Assembly: GCF_000376425.1 (NCBI RefSeq)
Contig: NZ_AQWL01000007.1
Span: 100,414 to 164,413 of the forward strand
DNA: 64,000 nt
From: Thiobacillus denitrificans DSM 12475
GTDB lineage: Bacteria > Pseudomonadota > Gammaproteobacteria > Burkholderiales > Thiobacillaceae
Direction: 5' to 3'
In this document: positions 35,552 to 44,238 of the stretch, piece after piece
Position numbering within the stretch: the first letter of the stretch is position 1
Layout: each line of letters opens with the position of its first letter
Notes under the pieces: model-generated
Told to the model about the DNA's origin: nothing
Databases searched by the model: none
What the model saw: the letters and a program-made list of their open reading frames with translations, nothing else
Made by a program: the position numbers and the translations under genes

Positions 35552-36085
35552 TCAGGCGGCCGGATCGTACATGTCGTGAGTAATCGTGTGGCGGTTGGCG
35601 ATGAGTTCGTCGATGGATGGCTCGTCGTTAAGGGCGCGCTTGATCGCCAGTTTGGTGGCTTCGTAGTTGGTGCGGTAGAGATCCTTGTGGTCCAGCTTGG
35701 GGTCGGTGGCACAGCGGGGGTCGATCCACACCAGGCTGACGATGCACAGCTCGTTGATCTGATCCCGCGGCAGAATGCCGTCGATGACGCAGTCCAGCAC
35801 GGCGTCGGCAGTGGCGGCCTGCACGGTGCCGCCGAACAGATCCACGTAGGCCATGCTTTTCATGGTGACCTTGGGCACCATCAGCGTGGCGGGACGCACT
35901 TGCTGATTGCAGGCGCGGATGGCGAACATGCGGGTATGGCCGGCGGTCTGCCCCATCATGTTGGCGAAGGCGTGCCCTACGGGGCCATCCACACTGCCGA
36001 TAAGGATTTCAGGCATGGCGTCGGTGTACTGGCCTTCGCTGGCCAGGACGGTGGCTTCGCCGGATTTGAAAACGATTTTGTTCAA
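35552..36085 (-). CDS. Formaldehyde-activating enzyme-like protein lacking the catalytic His
   Basis: 177 residues with the Fae fold: FANMMGQTAGHTRMFAIRACN, VRPATLMVPKVTMKSMAYVDLFGGTVQAATADAV and YRTNYEATKLAIKRAL align with Fae along the whole length. At the position of the catalytic histidine (AHIDL in the true fae at 7,119-7,631) it reads AMPEI, so formaldehyde condensation is doubtful. It resembles the Fae2/Fae3 paralogues of unknown role. The TTG at 36085 is favoured because AAAGGA lies nine bases upstream; an earlier TTG at 36100 is possible. It follows the mtoX-SCO-mauG operon on the same strand. Confidence 0.85.
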   Translation of the reverse strand: MNKIVFKSGEATVLASEGQYTDAMPEILIGSVDGPVGHAFANMMGQTAGHTRMFAIRACNQQVRPATLMVPKVTMKSMAYVDLFGGTVQAATADAVLDCVIDGILPRDQINELCIVSLVWIDPRCATDPKLDHKDLYRTNYEATKLAIKRALNDEPSIDELIANRHTITHDMYDPAA

Positions 36086-36211
36086 GGGGGTTCCTTTCAA
36101 AATGGGTGGGGCATCGGAGAAAATGGGCCGCGGCTATTGGGGCGGCGGACGCGGTGCGGTTCGGGCGCGAGGCGCAAAGGCTTCTGGGTGAGCCGAGCTG
36201 GTTGCCGCCGT

Positions 36212-37408
36212 TCAGGGACGGCTGTTGCCGATGCTCTCCATGTAGAAATCGTTTGGATCCTGCTTCGGTACGGGATAGTTCTCGCGCGCCCGTCGAGCGT
36301 CGCGCGCCAGCGCGTCGATATTGTCTCCGGTCAGGGTCTTCATGAACGCGACGAGATCCGCCTTTTCTTCTTCCGTCAGATTGAGCGGAAAGATCAGGGG
36401 AGATTTGTCGGGGTTGTCCACGCCGCCCTTATTGTAGAACTCGACGACCGCCTCCAGGGTGGAGAAAGCGCCATCGTGCATGTAGGGTGCGGTGATGGCG
36501 ACGTTGCGCAGGGAGGGGGTCTTGTACGCCCAGCGATCCTTGGGATCGAGCGTGACCTCGTAGCGTCCGACGTCGGGCAGCGGTTTCTCGAAGTCGTCCA
36601 GTTGTTCGTCGCTTACGTCCACGAACACCCCCGGCGCAAGCTGTACTTTGTAAGTGGTCCTTACCGGAGCCATGCTGCGTTGCCAGCCGTGTCCCGTGTT
36701 GTAGAACTTGTGGTCGGTGAAGAGGGCGTGCTTCTCCCCGACGGTATGGCAGGCGATGCAGCTTCCCTTGCCGCGGAATACTTCGAATCCTCGCTGCTCC
36801 CTGGCGTTGAGCGCATTCTTCTCGCCGCCGTAATACCAGCGGTCGAAGCGGGAATTTCCCGACACCATGGCGCGCTGGTAGCTCGCCAGGGCGAATCCGA
36901 TGCGCTCGGCCGTCGCTTCGCCGCCGAAAGCGGCCTCGAACCGCCCTTTGTATTCGGGCATCATCTTGATCTTCTCGACGACGTAGCCGATGGACGGCAT
37001 GTTCATCTCGTTCTTGGCGAGCAGCGGTGCCCAGACCTGATCCTCGAGATGGAGTTCGCGGCCTTCATGGAACAGGCTGCGCTGGTAGCCGACGTTGTAT
37101 ATGGCGGGCGAGTTCCGGCGAAGGCTGCGTCCCTGCAGACCGATGGCGGCTCCCAGTTCGTGCGAGGTGAAACCCTGTTCGGGGACATGGCACATGGCGC
37201 ACGACATGACGTTGTTGTGCGACAGGCGGCGATCCATGAAGAGTTTCCGGCCCAGATCGATCTTTTCCTGGGTCAGCGGGTTGGCCTCGGGAATGAACAG
37301 CGGGGGCAGGCCCAGTGGAGGCGTCGGGTTGACGGGGGTGTCGGCCGAGATGGCGAGCGGGAGCAATAGACCCGCGCCCGCGAGTCCGATCAAAAAGATG
37401 TTCTTCAT
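36212..37408 (-). CDS. mauG: Di-haem cytochrome c peroxidase/MauG family protein
   Basis: 398 residues with a signal peptide (to about residue 22). Two haem sites are visible: CAMCH (70-74) and CIACH (217-221). RHxFHDGxx-type residues appear as QRSLFHEGRELHLEDQ, and TPSLRNVAITAPYMHDGAFSTLEAVVEFYNKGG-type sequence (in shorter pieces) marks the CcpA/MauG C-terminus. In Hyphomicrobium the methanethiol oxidase gene is followed by SCO and MauG genes, as here, where MauG is thought to mature MtoX or remove peroxide. Start overlaps the SCO stop by four bases. Confidence 0.93.
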   Translation of the reverse strand: MKNIFLIGLAGAGLLLPLAISADTPVNPTPPLGLPPLFIPEANPLTQEKIDLGRKLFMDRRLSHNNVMSCAMCHVPEQGFTSHELGAAIGLQGRSLRRNSPAIYNVGYQRSLFHEGRELHLEDQVWAPLLAKNEMNMPSIGYVVEKIKMMPEYKGRFEAAFGGEATAERIGFALASYQRAMVSGNSRFDRWYYGGEKNALNAREQRGFEVFRGKGSCIACHTVGEKHALFTDHKFYNTGHGWQRSMAPVRTTYKVQLAPGVFVDVSDEQLDDFEKPLPDVGRYEVTLDPKDRWAYKTPSLRNVAITAPYMHDGAFSTLEAVVEFYNKGGVDNPDKSPLIFPLNLTEEEKADLVAFMKTLTGDNIDALARDARRARENYPVPKQDPNDFYMESIGNSRP

Positions 37409-38181
37409 TTCAGTGCTGCCCCGTCTTCGAGAAGGAGAGTCAGAATGTCGTTGTAAACGACGTCCGGGTTCAAGTATGAAGCTGTATAGATTTCGCGCAC
37501 ATCTCCGGCGCGATCTATCAGGAAGACCTTCAATACGTGGCTCATGGTCCCAAGCGGTTGCCCGGTTTTGGGATCGAGATCGAAATACACATCCTGCCGG
37601 TATGCGTCCAGGATGGGAATCAGTTCGCGCAGCGAGGCCGTCGTCAGAAAATCCCACTGCATACCCTTTGCGGCGTTCGCATCCGCGCCGGCATAGAGCT
37701 TGAGCACTTCGGGCGTATCCCGCTCGGGATCGAACGAGAGACTGACGAGCCGGGTTTTACCGGTGAGCTGGGGTTGCTCGCGTTCCATCCGGCTCTTGAT
37801 CAGGTGGAACACCGTATAGGCGTAGGGGCAGCCGTTGGGATCGGCGCAACTGGAGTAAATGAAAGACAACAGGGTGACCTTGCCGCTGCCAAAGGAATCG
37901 GCGAGTGCACGGACGCGGCCTTCGGTATCCAGAACCTGGCCGCTGGCGGCGTGCTGGATTTTTTGCAGGGTATAGGTTCCCGGCGGATGGGTTTCGTAAT
38001 CGAAAATCAGTTCGCCGCTTGCATTGGGGTCTTTGACCGGGACGGCGGCCGCATGGCTAGGCAGAGAGGCGCAGGCCAGGGAAAGCGGAAACAGCAGAGA
38101 CAAAAGAGACTTGAAAACTCCCCCCCCCCGCGAGGGGGGGGGGAGTGCCCGTATCACGATATTGGCACTCTGGTATGACAT
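37405..38181 (-). CDS. SCO1/SenC family copper chaperone
   Basis: 258 residues. After an unusual N-terminus (residues 1-21) a signal-peptide-like stretch follows (VFKSLLSLLFPLSLACASLPSHA). The thioredoxin-fold domain carries SFIYSSCADPNGCPYAYT, the copper-binding cysteine pair, though spaced wider than the common CxxxC, and VLKVFLIDRAG with the expected His region upstream. It probably supplies copper to methanethiol oxidase. The codons for residues 13-21 lie in the C10/G10 hairpin at 38,117-38,146; the exact start is therefore uncertain. Confidence 0.9.
   Translation of the reverse strand: MSYQSANIVIRALPPPSRGGGVFKSLLSLLFPLSLACASLPSHAAAVPVKDPNASGELIFDYETHPPGTYTLQKIQHAASGQVLDTEGRVRALADSFGSGKVTLLSFIYSSCADPNGCPYAYTVFHLIKSRMEREQPQLTGKTRLVSLSFDPERDTPEVLKLYAGADANAAKGMQWDFLTTASLRELIPILDAYRQDVYFDLDPKTGQPLGTMSHVLKVFLIDRAGDVREIYTASYLNPDVVYNDILTLLLEDGAALK
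38117..38146. repeat. Perfect 13-bp C-tract/G-tract hairpin inside the SCO gene
   Basis: ACT followed by ten Cs (38117-38129), a GCGA tetraloop (38130-38133), then ten Gs and AGT (38134-38146). Arms are perfectly complementary. On the minus strand it encodes the PPPSRGGG stretch just before the SCO signal peptide. A length change in either homopolymer would shift the SCO reading frame. Confidence 0.9.
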
Positions 38182-38197
38182 GACAACCTCTGGGTGT

Positions 38198-39586
38198 TTA
38201 TTTGCTCAACAGATCGGTCAATGCAAGCTTGCCCTGCGTGCTTGCACCGTCGAGCCTGGCCTGGAGAGGCTGCAGCTCTTTCAGGTTGATCGCCTGGAAC
38301 TTCATGTGGTGAGCACGACCGAGCTTTTCCTTGTAGAAATCGATCGAGAACACTTCGGCAAGTTTCTTGCCATCCCAGTTATACATCTTCAGGAGCTGGT
38401 CATCACCCTTGCCCTTCTTGTCCCAGTTGCCGAGCAGCGAAGTGGTGAAATACACACGCTTGCCGTCGAAGGATTGCGACACCATATTGACCTGTGAGGC
38501 AATTTTTTTCTTGTAGATCATCTTCGGTTTCATGGGATCGGAGAAATCCCAGTACTGTGTCACGCCATCCAGGAAGGTGTTGGCCCACAAGCCCTTGCCG
38601 TCGGCACTGAGCGAGATGTCGACGGGCAATGGAACGGGGCTTTCGGTCTGGATGGTGCCCACGTCGTAGGCCTGCCATTCCTTGCTGCTGTCCTGCTTGA
38701 CGACCCACAGCTTGCCGGTCAGCGCAGCCGCGGTGACGGCCCAGTTGTCGCCCTCCTTCAGCGACCAGCGGATTTCCAGCGGCGCACCCGGTACTTCGAA
38801 GACCTTCTTCGGCTTCAGGGTCTTGGCGTCCCAGATCGCCATGGTCTTGCCGAAATGCTTCATCGCCTCGGGGTCCTTGACCAGCTTGCCCATGTCCATC
38901 ATGTAGTTGTTCCAGCCGGTGAAGCTGGAGGTCAACAGCACGTTCTGCTGCGGGTTGATGCCCAGATCGTAGCCGTAGCCGTCGGCGTACACGCCCTTGA
39001 AGGTGCCGGTCGGCATGTCGATCGTGTTGATCAGCTCGCCGTCGTTGTTGTAGACGACCAGACCGGTGCGGCCGCCGTGGTCCTTGGTGTTGGACAGCGC
39101 CTGGATCAGCATGCGGCCCGGCAGGGCGTAGAAGGTGTGCGGGCCGACGAAACCGGTCTTCTCGGCGAAGTCGGTGATCGTCTTGACCAGCTTTGGCTTG
39201 GCAGGGGTGCTGTGAATATCGAAGATGAAGATTTTGTTCGAATCGAGCGCACCTGCCCACATGTAGCGGCGGTCGTCGGTGAAGCCCATGTGGTGCGCTT
39301 CGCCGCGGTCGCCCGTGGAGAGAGAGGCAATGACCTTGCCGAAGGTCTTGGAACCGGGGCGGACGTCGACGGTGACGAGCTTGTCGGAACCGTCGCCGAT
39401 GCCTTCCACGCCCAGTGTCCACACGTAGACGAGGTCTTCCTGTCCCTTGATCAGCGGGGTGAAGGGCGAGTTGCAGGTCTCGTCGGCATGCGAGAGGCTG
39501 GGCAGGGCGACAACGCCCAAAGCGACAGTGGCAGAAACGGCGGCCACCAGGGCCTGCAGAGAGAAGCGGTTGTTACATTTGGACAT
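38198..39586 (-). CDS. mtoX: Methanethiol oxidase (MtoX, SBP56 family)
   Basis: 462 residues. A signal peptide ends near residue 34 (LPSLSHADE). The mature protein follows selenium-binding protein 56: LIKGQEDLVYVWTLG, GDRGEAHHMGFTDDRRYMW, TGFVGPHTFYALPGRMLIQ, GYDLGINPQQNVLLTSSFTGW and LGRAHHMKFQAINLKEL, with several His residues that could bind copper. Periplasmic MtoX converts methanethiol, O2 and water to formaldehyde, sulfide and hydrogen peroxide. The SCO and MauG genes follow as in the Hyphomicrobium operon. AAGGAG lies eight bases before the ATG. Confidence 0.93.
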   Translation of the reverse strand: MSKCNNRFSLQALVAAVSATVALGVVALPSLSHADETCNSPFTPLIKGQEDLVYVWTLGVEGIGDGSDKLVTVDVRPGSKTFGKVIASLSTGDRGEAHHMGFTDDRRYMWAGALDSNKIFIFDIHSTPAKPKLVKTITDFAEKTGFVGPHTFYALPGRMLIQALSNTKDHGGRTGLVVYNNDGELINTIDMPTGTFKGVYADGYGYDLGINPQQNVLLTSSFTGWNNYMMDMGKLVKDPEAMKHFGKTMAIWDAKTLKPKKVFEVPGAPLEIRWSLKEGDNWAVTAAALTGKLWVVKQDSSKEWQAYDVGTIQTESPVPLPVDISLSADGKGLWANTFLDGVTQYWDFSDPMKPKMIYKKKIASQVNMVSQSFDGKRVYFTTSLLGNWDKKGKGDDQLLKMYNWDGKKLAEVFSIDFYKEKLGRAHHMKFQAINLKELQPLQARLDGASTQGKLALTDLLSK

Positions 39587-39980
39587 ATCAGTCTCCTTAA
39601 ACCTAAGCCTTTGAACTGGAAAACGTACAAGCGCAACGCTCCTTGACCCATCATCGGGCGGCTGGAGTGAAGTTCGCAGCCCATATAAAGCAACATTCGC
39701 TCCAGGAATTATTTTATATAAAAATCAGAATGTTCCGTGTTTTTTTAAGGATTTTCCCTATATTTATTTACCGATGAATGATCATGTTACGTGTGCGGGT
39801 AGGGGTTAACCCTTGGTCGGGTTGAACTGAACGATTCGGGACAATGTGACAATGTGTCTCGTCTTCGGGTCACGCGGCGGTCAGGTCTTCAACTGACCAT
39901 ATGAAATGAATCGCGCTATGGCGATTCGATGGCAATACGCCTGTCAGGATAGGCCCATGAAGCCATAACGGTAACGTAGA
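39587..39980. other. AT-rich region between cysB and mtoX
   Basis: 394 bases without a gene, clearly more AT-rich than its surroundings (39,700-39,790). It should hold the mtoX promoter. A GAATCGC/GCGATTC hairpin (39908-39927, 6-base loop, no U-run) may mark the end of cysB. CysB sites are typically AT-rich, so autoregulation or mtoX control by CysB is possible. Confidence 0.5.
39847..39859. promoter_or_regulatory. TGACA-N3-TGTC(t) motif upstream of mtoX
   Basis: TGACA (39847-39851) ATG TGTCT (39855-39859): one mismatch from the palindrome TGACA-N3-TGTCA found at 13786-13798 and 21450-21462. It lies 261 bases from the mtoX start. Confidence 0.3.
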
Positions 39981-40955
39981 CTAGTAATCCCGAATGGCCA
40001 AAGCCGCGAACAACTCGTCCCGCTCGGCGGGCGTACTGGCCTTCGTGGCCTGGTCTACCACTTCCCGTGACAGGTGACCGGAAAAAATCCTGATGAAGTC
40101 GTAATGACAGGCGCGCAGGAACAGGCCTTTGCGGAAACCGATGCGGGTGATACTGGGCTCGAACAGGAAGCTGGCATCCAGAAAGCTGAGGTCGCTATCA
40201 AGGCCTTCATCCTGCGCCATCTCGGCCAGAATACCCACCCCCAGCCCTAGACGGATGTAAGTCTTGATCACATCCGCATCGGTGGCGGTCAGTGCCACAC
40301 GGGGCGCAAGCCCGCGTTGCTGGAAAGCATCGTTGATGCGGGAGCGGCCGGTGAAACCGAACACATAAGTAAGAATGGGGTATTCGGCCACTGCCTCCAG
40401 CGTCAATGGCGCAACCTTCTCCAGGGCGTGCCCTCCTGGTACCACTACAGCGCGGTTCCAGCGATAACAAGGCAACATGATCAGTTCATCGAAGAGATGC
40501 AGGGATTCTGTGGCGATGGCAAAGTCGACCCCGCCACTGGCTGCCATTTCCGCGATCTGGGCCGGACTACCCTGATGCAGATGCAGGCTCAGTTCCGGAT
40601 AGATGCGCCGGAAGGCGCGGATGACAGGAGGCAGCACATAGCGGGCCTGGGTATGGGTCGTGGCGATGGACAGTTCACCGCTCCCCGGATTACTGAATTC
40701 GAGTGACACCCGACGGATAGCCTCCACGTTGGCGAGTGTGCATTCCGCCAGTTCCATGACCGCCCGCCCTGCTGTGGTAAACCCGGTAAGCTGGCGTCCT
40801 GCGCGCTCGAACAGGGGCACGCCCAGCTCTTCCTCAAGCAAACGGAGTTGTTTGCTCAAGCTGGGCTGCGACTTGAAAAGCCGCTCGGCCGCGCTGGTGA
40901 CATTGAACCCGCTGCGGGCCAAGGCTAGGAGATAGCGCAGTTGCTGTAGCTGCAT
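39981..40955 (-). CDS. cysB: CysB-type LysR-family transcriptional regulator
   Basis: 324 residues. N-terminal helix-turn-helix (QLQQLRYLLALARSGFNVTSAAERLFKSQPSLSKQLRLLE, given here as family position 1-40) and a ligand-binding domain with ATTHTQARYVLPPVIRAF and VEYPILTYVFGFTGR-like segments, length and sequence typical of CysB/Cbl. It senses acetylserine or sulfate status and activates sulfur assimilation. It sits between mtoX and the divergent dsrC-like/cysI genes and could control both. Confidence 0.94.
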   Translation of the reverse strand: MQLQQLRYLLALARSGFNVTSAAERLFKSQPSLSKQLRLLEEELGVPLFERAGRQLTGFTTAGRAVMELAECTLANVEAIRRVSLEFSNPGSGELSIATTHTQARYVLPPVIRAFRRIYPELSLHLHQGSPAQIAEMAASGGVDFAIATESLHLFDELIMLPCYRWNRAVVVPGGHALEKVAPLTLEAVAEYPILTYVFGFTGRSRINDAFQQRGLAPRVALTATDADVIKTYIRLGLGVGILAEMAQDEGLDSDLSFLDASFLFEPSITRIGFRKGLFLRACHYDFIRIFSGHLSREVVDQATKASTPAERDELFAALAIRDY

Positions 40956-41578
40956 GAGACATTCCTCTGGATGACAATGGCAAGCCGGCCCCGCATGAAT
41001 ACGCCTGGCGCCGGGGAAAAATTTGCAATGCGTCAGCCAGGCAAGGGGGCATTCTTCACCATGAGCCGGTGCCCGGAACGGTCGCGGATAGCGTCAGCCA
41101 TCAGGGGCGTGATCGTGGATGAGTCGACGCGGACGTTCTCCGCCTGGATCGAGCACATCTAATTGGGCGCCTGCCGGTGTCTTTTGGCCGGATCGTTGAC
41201 TGCCCCGTCGCAGGCACGGCTGATCGCTCGCCTATCGTTTTGACAAGCAAGTTTAATGCCGGATTTTATGCCGCGCAGGCTGCTGTCGGCGATGGCTTTG
41301 GGCCAGGGAGAGGGACGGAAAAATTGCCTGTCGTGGGCGTTCCTGCCTGAGTGCTCCCAGGCTTCAGCAAGAAGTTCTCACCGGTCTGGCGACTTCCGGT
41401 GCCACCATCCCGGCGTCTGATCATCTTCTGACGACATGGCAGGCAGGCAGGATCGAAACATGGCACACGTCTTTTTGCGGCCATAGCTTTCAGTCATGAA
41501 GCCATGATCAATGATGATTTTACTGCGCCACGCTGGCTCGTTAATCTGCAAATCCGATTACCGACAAGGAATTGCGCC
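40956..41578. other. 623-base divergent region between cysB and the dsrC-like gene
   Basis: No confident gene. A 41-codon frame on the minus strand (41,160 down to 41,036, beginning MCSIQAENVRVDSSTITP) is the best small ORF but has no recognised motif. The region should contain promoters for cysB and for the dsrC-like/cysI genes; no clear consensus elements were picked out. Confidence 0.4.
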
Positions 41579-41923
41579 ATGAATGCCGCCCTGACCCTGC
41601 TGCAGCCCTTTGCAGACGATATTTCCGAATGGTTCGATGCAGACGGTTATTTTGCGAAACCCCCCTTATGGAGCAGTCAATTGGCGGAGCGCATCGCATT
41701 GGAGGAGGGCATTCCTGTACTTACCCCACAACACTGGCAAGTCATCAACCACGTACGCAACCGTTATTTCGCGCTCGGTAGCTTGCCGGTAATGCGCCTG
41801 GTCTGCCGCTCAACCGGTCTGGATCGCCACAAGGCCCACAAGCTGTTTCTGGGTTGCAAGAGCCTATGGCGCGTAGCCGGTCTGCCCAATCCCGGGGCGG
41901 AAGCCTCCGCCTATATGAACTGA
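41579..41923 (+). CDS. DsrC/TusE-family protein without C-terminal redox cysteines
   Basis: 114 residues. EWFDADGYFAKPPLW, GIPVLTPQHWQVINHVRNRYFALGSLPVMRLVC and HKLFLG match the DsrC/TusE sulfur-carrier fold. The C-terminus VAGLPNPGAEASAYMN lacks the penultimate cysteine of DsrC, and the second conserved position appears to be Trp97. Cys76 and Cys93 are elsewhere. It may therefore be a regulatory or structural DsrC relative. AAGGA precedes the ATG. cysI begins 75 bases downstream. Confidence 0.85.
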   Translation: MNAALTLLQPFADDISEWFDADGYFAKPPLWSSQLAERIALEEGIPVLTPQHWQVINHVRNRYFALGSLPVMRLVCRSTGLDRHKAHKLFLGCKSLWRVAGLPNPGAEASAYMN

Positions 41924-41998
41924 CTCACCTTCTGGCCGGCGGCCGAGCCTGATCGCCAAACCCGATAAAGTATTTTCAGGCCCAACGAGAGAAGTTCA

Positions 41999-43684
41999 AT
42001 GTACCAATATGACGAATACGACCAGCGTATCGTTGACGAACGCGTCGCGCAGTTTGCCGATCAGACCGCCCGTTTTCTTGCCGGCGAACTGAGTGAAGAC
42101 GAGTATCGCCCGCTGCGCCTGCAAAACGGCCTGTACATTCAGCGTCATGCGCCAATGTTGCGCGTTGCCGTTCCCTACGGCAACCTGCGTTCGGATCAGC
42201 TACGCATGTTCGGCCATATTGCGCGCACCTATGACCGCGGCTACGGCCACTTCAGTACGCGCCAGAATTTGCAGTTCAACTGGCCGAAGCTGGAGTGCGT
42301 ACCGGAAATTCTGGGTTTGCTCGCCACGGTACAGATGCATGCCATCCAGACTTCGGGCAACTGCATCCGCAACGTCACCTCCGACCCCTTCGCCGGTGTC
42401 GCTGCCGATGAGCATATCGACCCCCGGCCATGGTGCGAAATCGTGCGCCAGTGGAGCACCTTTCACCCCGAGTTCGCATTCTTGCCGCGCAAGTTCAAGC
42501 TCGCTGTCAATGGCGCGGCGCAGGATCGCGCCATCATCCAGGCCCACGACATCGGCCTCGATCTCGTCCGCGACACCGAGGGCAATACCGGTTTCCGTGT
42601 CCTGGTGGGTGGCGGCCTTGGTCGCACGCCGATCCTCGGCGAGGAAGTGTCTGCCTTCGTGCCCTGGCAGCAGATTCTCAACTATTGCGAGGCCATCCTG
42701 CGAGTCTACAATCTTCATGGCCGCCGCGACAACGCCTACAAGGCGCGCATCAAGATTTTGGTGAAATCGCTCGGCGTGGCGGAGTTCGCGCGCCAGGTGG
42801 AAGCTGAATTCGCACTTATGAAAGATGGCCCTTCGACACTGACGCAGGCGAAAATAGAGCGTGTAGCCAGCCGTTTCAGCGCCCCGCTACTACCTGAGCT
42901 GCCAGTAAACGAGGCTGGCCATATGGCGCACCTGGCAGGCAACAAAGCCTTTGCCAACTGGGTTAAACGCAACGTGCGTGCGCACAAGGCGCAAGGTTAC
43001 GCCAATGTGGTTCTGTCCCTGAAGAAGTCCGGCGTCGCCCCCGGAGACGTTACCGCCGATCAGTTCGACGCCATCGCCGATCTGGCCGACCAATACGCTT
43101 TCGGCGAGGTGCGCAGTACGCATGAACAGAACCTGGTGCTCGCCAGTGTGCGCCAGGCCGACCTGTTTGCCGTGTGGCAAAAGGCACGCGCGCTCGGTTT
43201 GGCAACTCCCAACATCGGCCTGCTTACCGATATGATCGTCTGCCCTGGCGGCGACTTCTGCGTGCTTGCCAATGCCAAGTCGATTCCTATCGCTAAAGCC
43301 ATCCAGCAACGTTTCGACGATCTTGACTACCTGCATGACATAGGCGAGATCGAACTCAATATCTCCGGCTGCATGAATGCCTGTGGCCACCATCATGTCG
43401 GCCACATCGGCGTGCTCGGCGTCGATAAGCATGGCGAAGAGTGGTACCAGGTGACAATAGGCGGCGACCAGGGCAACGCGACCGCGCTCGGCAAGGTCAT
43501 CGGCCCGTCGTTTAAGGCCGCGGAAATGCCGGACGTGATCGGCTCCCTGCTTGGCAACTATATCGACCACCGTCATGAAGATGAACGTTTCATCGACACC
43601 GTTCGCCGGATTGGCACCGAATCTTTCAAAACCCGCGTATATACCGAACGTCTTGAACGTCTCGAAGTCCTGGGAGTCTGCTGA
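41999..43684 (+). CDS. cysI: Sulfite reductase hemoprotein (CysI)
   Basis: 561 residues. Reduces sulfite to sulfide with six electrons at a siroheme-[4Fe-4S] centre. GHFSTRQNLQFNWPKLE and QTSGNCIRNVTSDPFAG are siroheme-side motifs; the cluster ligands are Cys415/Cys421 (CPGGDFC) and Cys458/Cys462 (SGCMNACGHHHVGHIG). No CysJ flavoprotein gene adjoins it, so ferredoxin or another donor may serve. Shares a base overlap with the DUF934 gene. Besides assimilation, it could also reoxidise or recycle sulfur released by methanethiol oxidation. Confidence 0.95.
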   Translation: MYQYDEYDQRIVDERVAQFADQTARFLAGELSEDEYRPLRLQNGLYIQRHAPMLRVAVPYGNLRSDQLRMFGHIARTYDRGYGHFSTRQNLQFNWPKLECVPEILGLLATVQMHAIQTSGNCIRNVTSDPFAGVAADEHIDPRPWCEIVRQWSTFHPEFAFLPRKFKLAVNGAAQDRAIIQAHDIGLDLVRDTEGNTGFRVLVGGGLGRTPILGEEVSAFVPWQQILNYCEAILRVYNLHGRRDNAYKARIKILVKSLGVAEFARQVEAEFALMKDGPSTLTQAKIERVASRFSAPLLPELPVNEAGHMAHLAGNKAFANWVKRNVRAHKAQGYANVVLSLKKSGVAPGDVTADQFDAIADLADQYAFGEVRSTHEQNLVLASVRQADLFAVWQKARALGLATPNIGLLTDMIVCPGGDFCVLANAKSIPIAKAIQQRFDDLDYLHDIGEIELNISGCMNACGHHHVGHIGVLGVDKHGEEWYQVTIGGDQGNATALGKVIGPSFKAAEMPDVIGSLLGNYIDHRHEDERFIDTVRRIGTESFKTRVYTERLERLEVLGVC

Positions 43685-44238
43685 TGCCGCAAATCATCAG
43701 GGACGGCCGTATTCAGGATGACGCATGGAAAGTGCTGCGCCTGGGCGAAAACGATGATGCGGTTACGCTGAAGGTGCCTGCCGGTCGCGTGATTGTGCCG
43801 CTGGCGGTGTGGCGCGCGCAGCGCCCGCACCTGAAAGACCGCGCTGAAGCGGGCGCGCTCGGGGTGTGGCTTGCAGGGGACGCAGAACCGTCCGAATTCG
43901 CCGGCGATCTGGCCATACTTCAGCTGATCGCGATCGACTTCCCGGTGTTCACCGATGGCCGCGGCTACTCGATAGCCACGCTGCTGCGTTCCCGCTATGG
44001 CTACACCGGCGAATTGCGTGCAATCGGCGAGGTGCTGCGCGACCAGTTTTTCTTCATGATCCGCTGCGGTTTCAGCGCCATCCAGCCGCACGAAGGCCGG
44101 TACAGCCCAGCGCAGATCGAAGCGGCGCTAGCCAGCTTGAGCGACTTTCCGGCGCTCTATCAGGGTGCGGTGGGGGATCGGGCCCCCTCAACCAAAAAAA
44201 GAAGAGAGACAACGATGGGCTGCCATCAACGCATCTGA
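43684..44238 (+). CDS. DUF934 protein, sulfite reductase-associated
   Basis: 184 residues. IVPLAVWRAQRPHLKDRAEAGALGVWLAGD, LAILQLIAIDFPVFTDGRGYSIATLLR-type sequence and RDQFFFMIRCGFSAIQP define DUF934, almost always next to cysI in betaproteobacteria; its role is unknown, probably as a sulfite reductase accessory. It starts on the last base of cysI. The 3' end overlaps the convergent flavoprotein gene by 13 bases, and the last 20 residues look non-conserved. Confidence 0.88.
   Translation: MPQIIRDGRIQDDAWKVLRLGENDDAVTLKVPAGRVIVPLAVWRAQRPHLKDRAEAGALGVWLAGDAEPSEFAGDLAILQLIAIDFPVFTDGRGYSIATLLRSRYGYTGELRAIGEVLRDQFFFMIRCGFSAIQPHEGRYSPAQIEAALASLSDFPALYQGAVGDRAPSTKKRRETTMGCHQRI

Noticed and set aside
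39908-39927. Hairpin as cysB terminator
   Set aside because: A 7-bp stem is present but there is no U-run on the relevant strand, so it is mentioned only as a possible 3' end.
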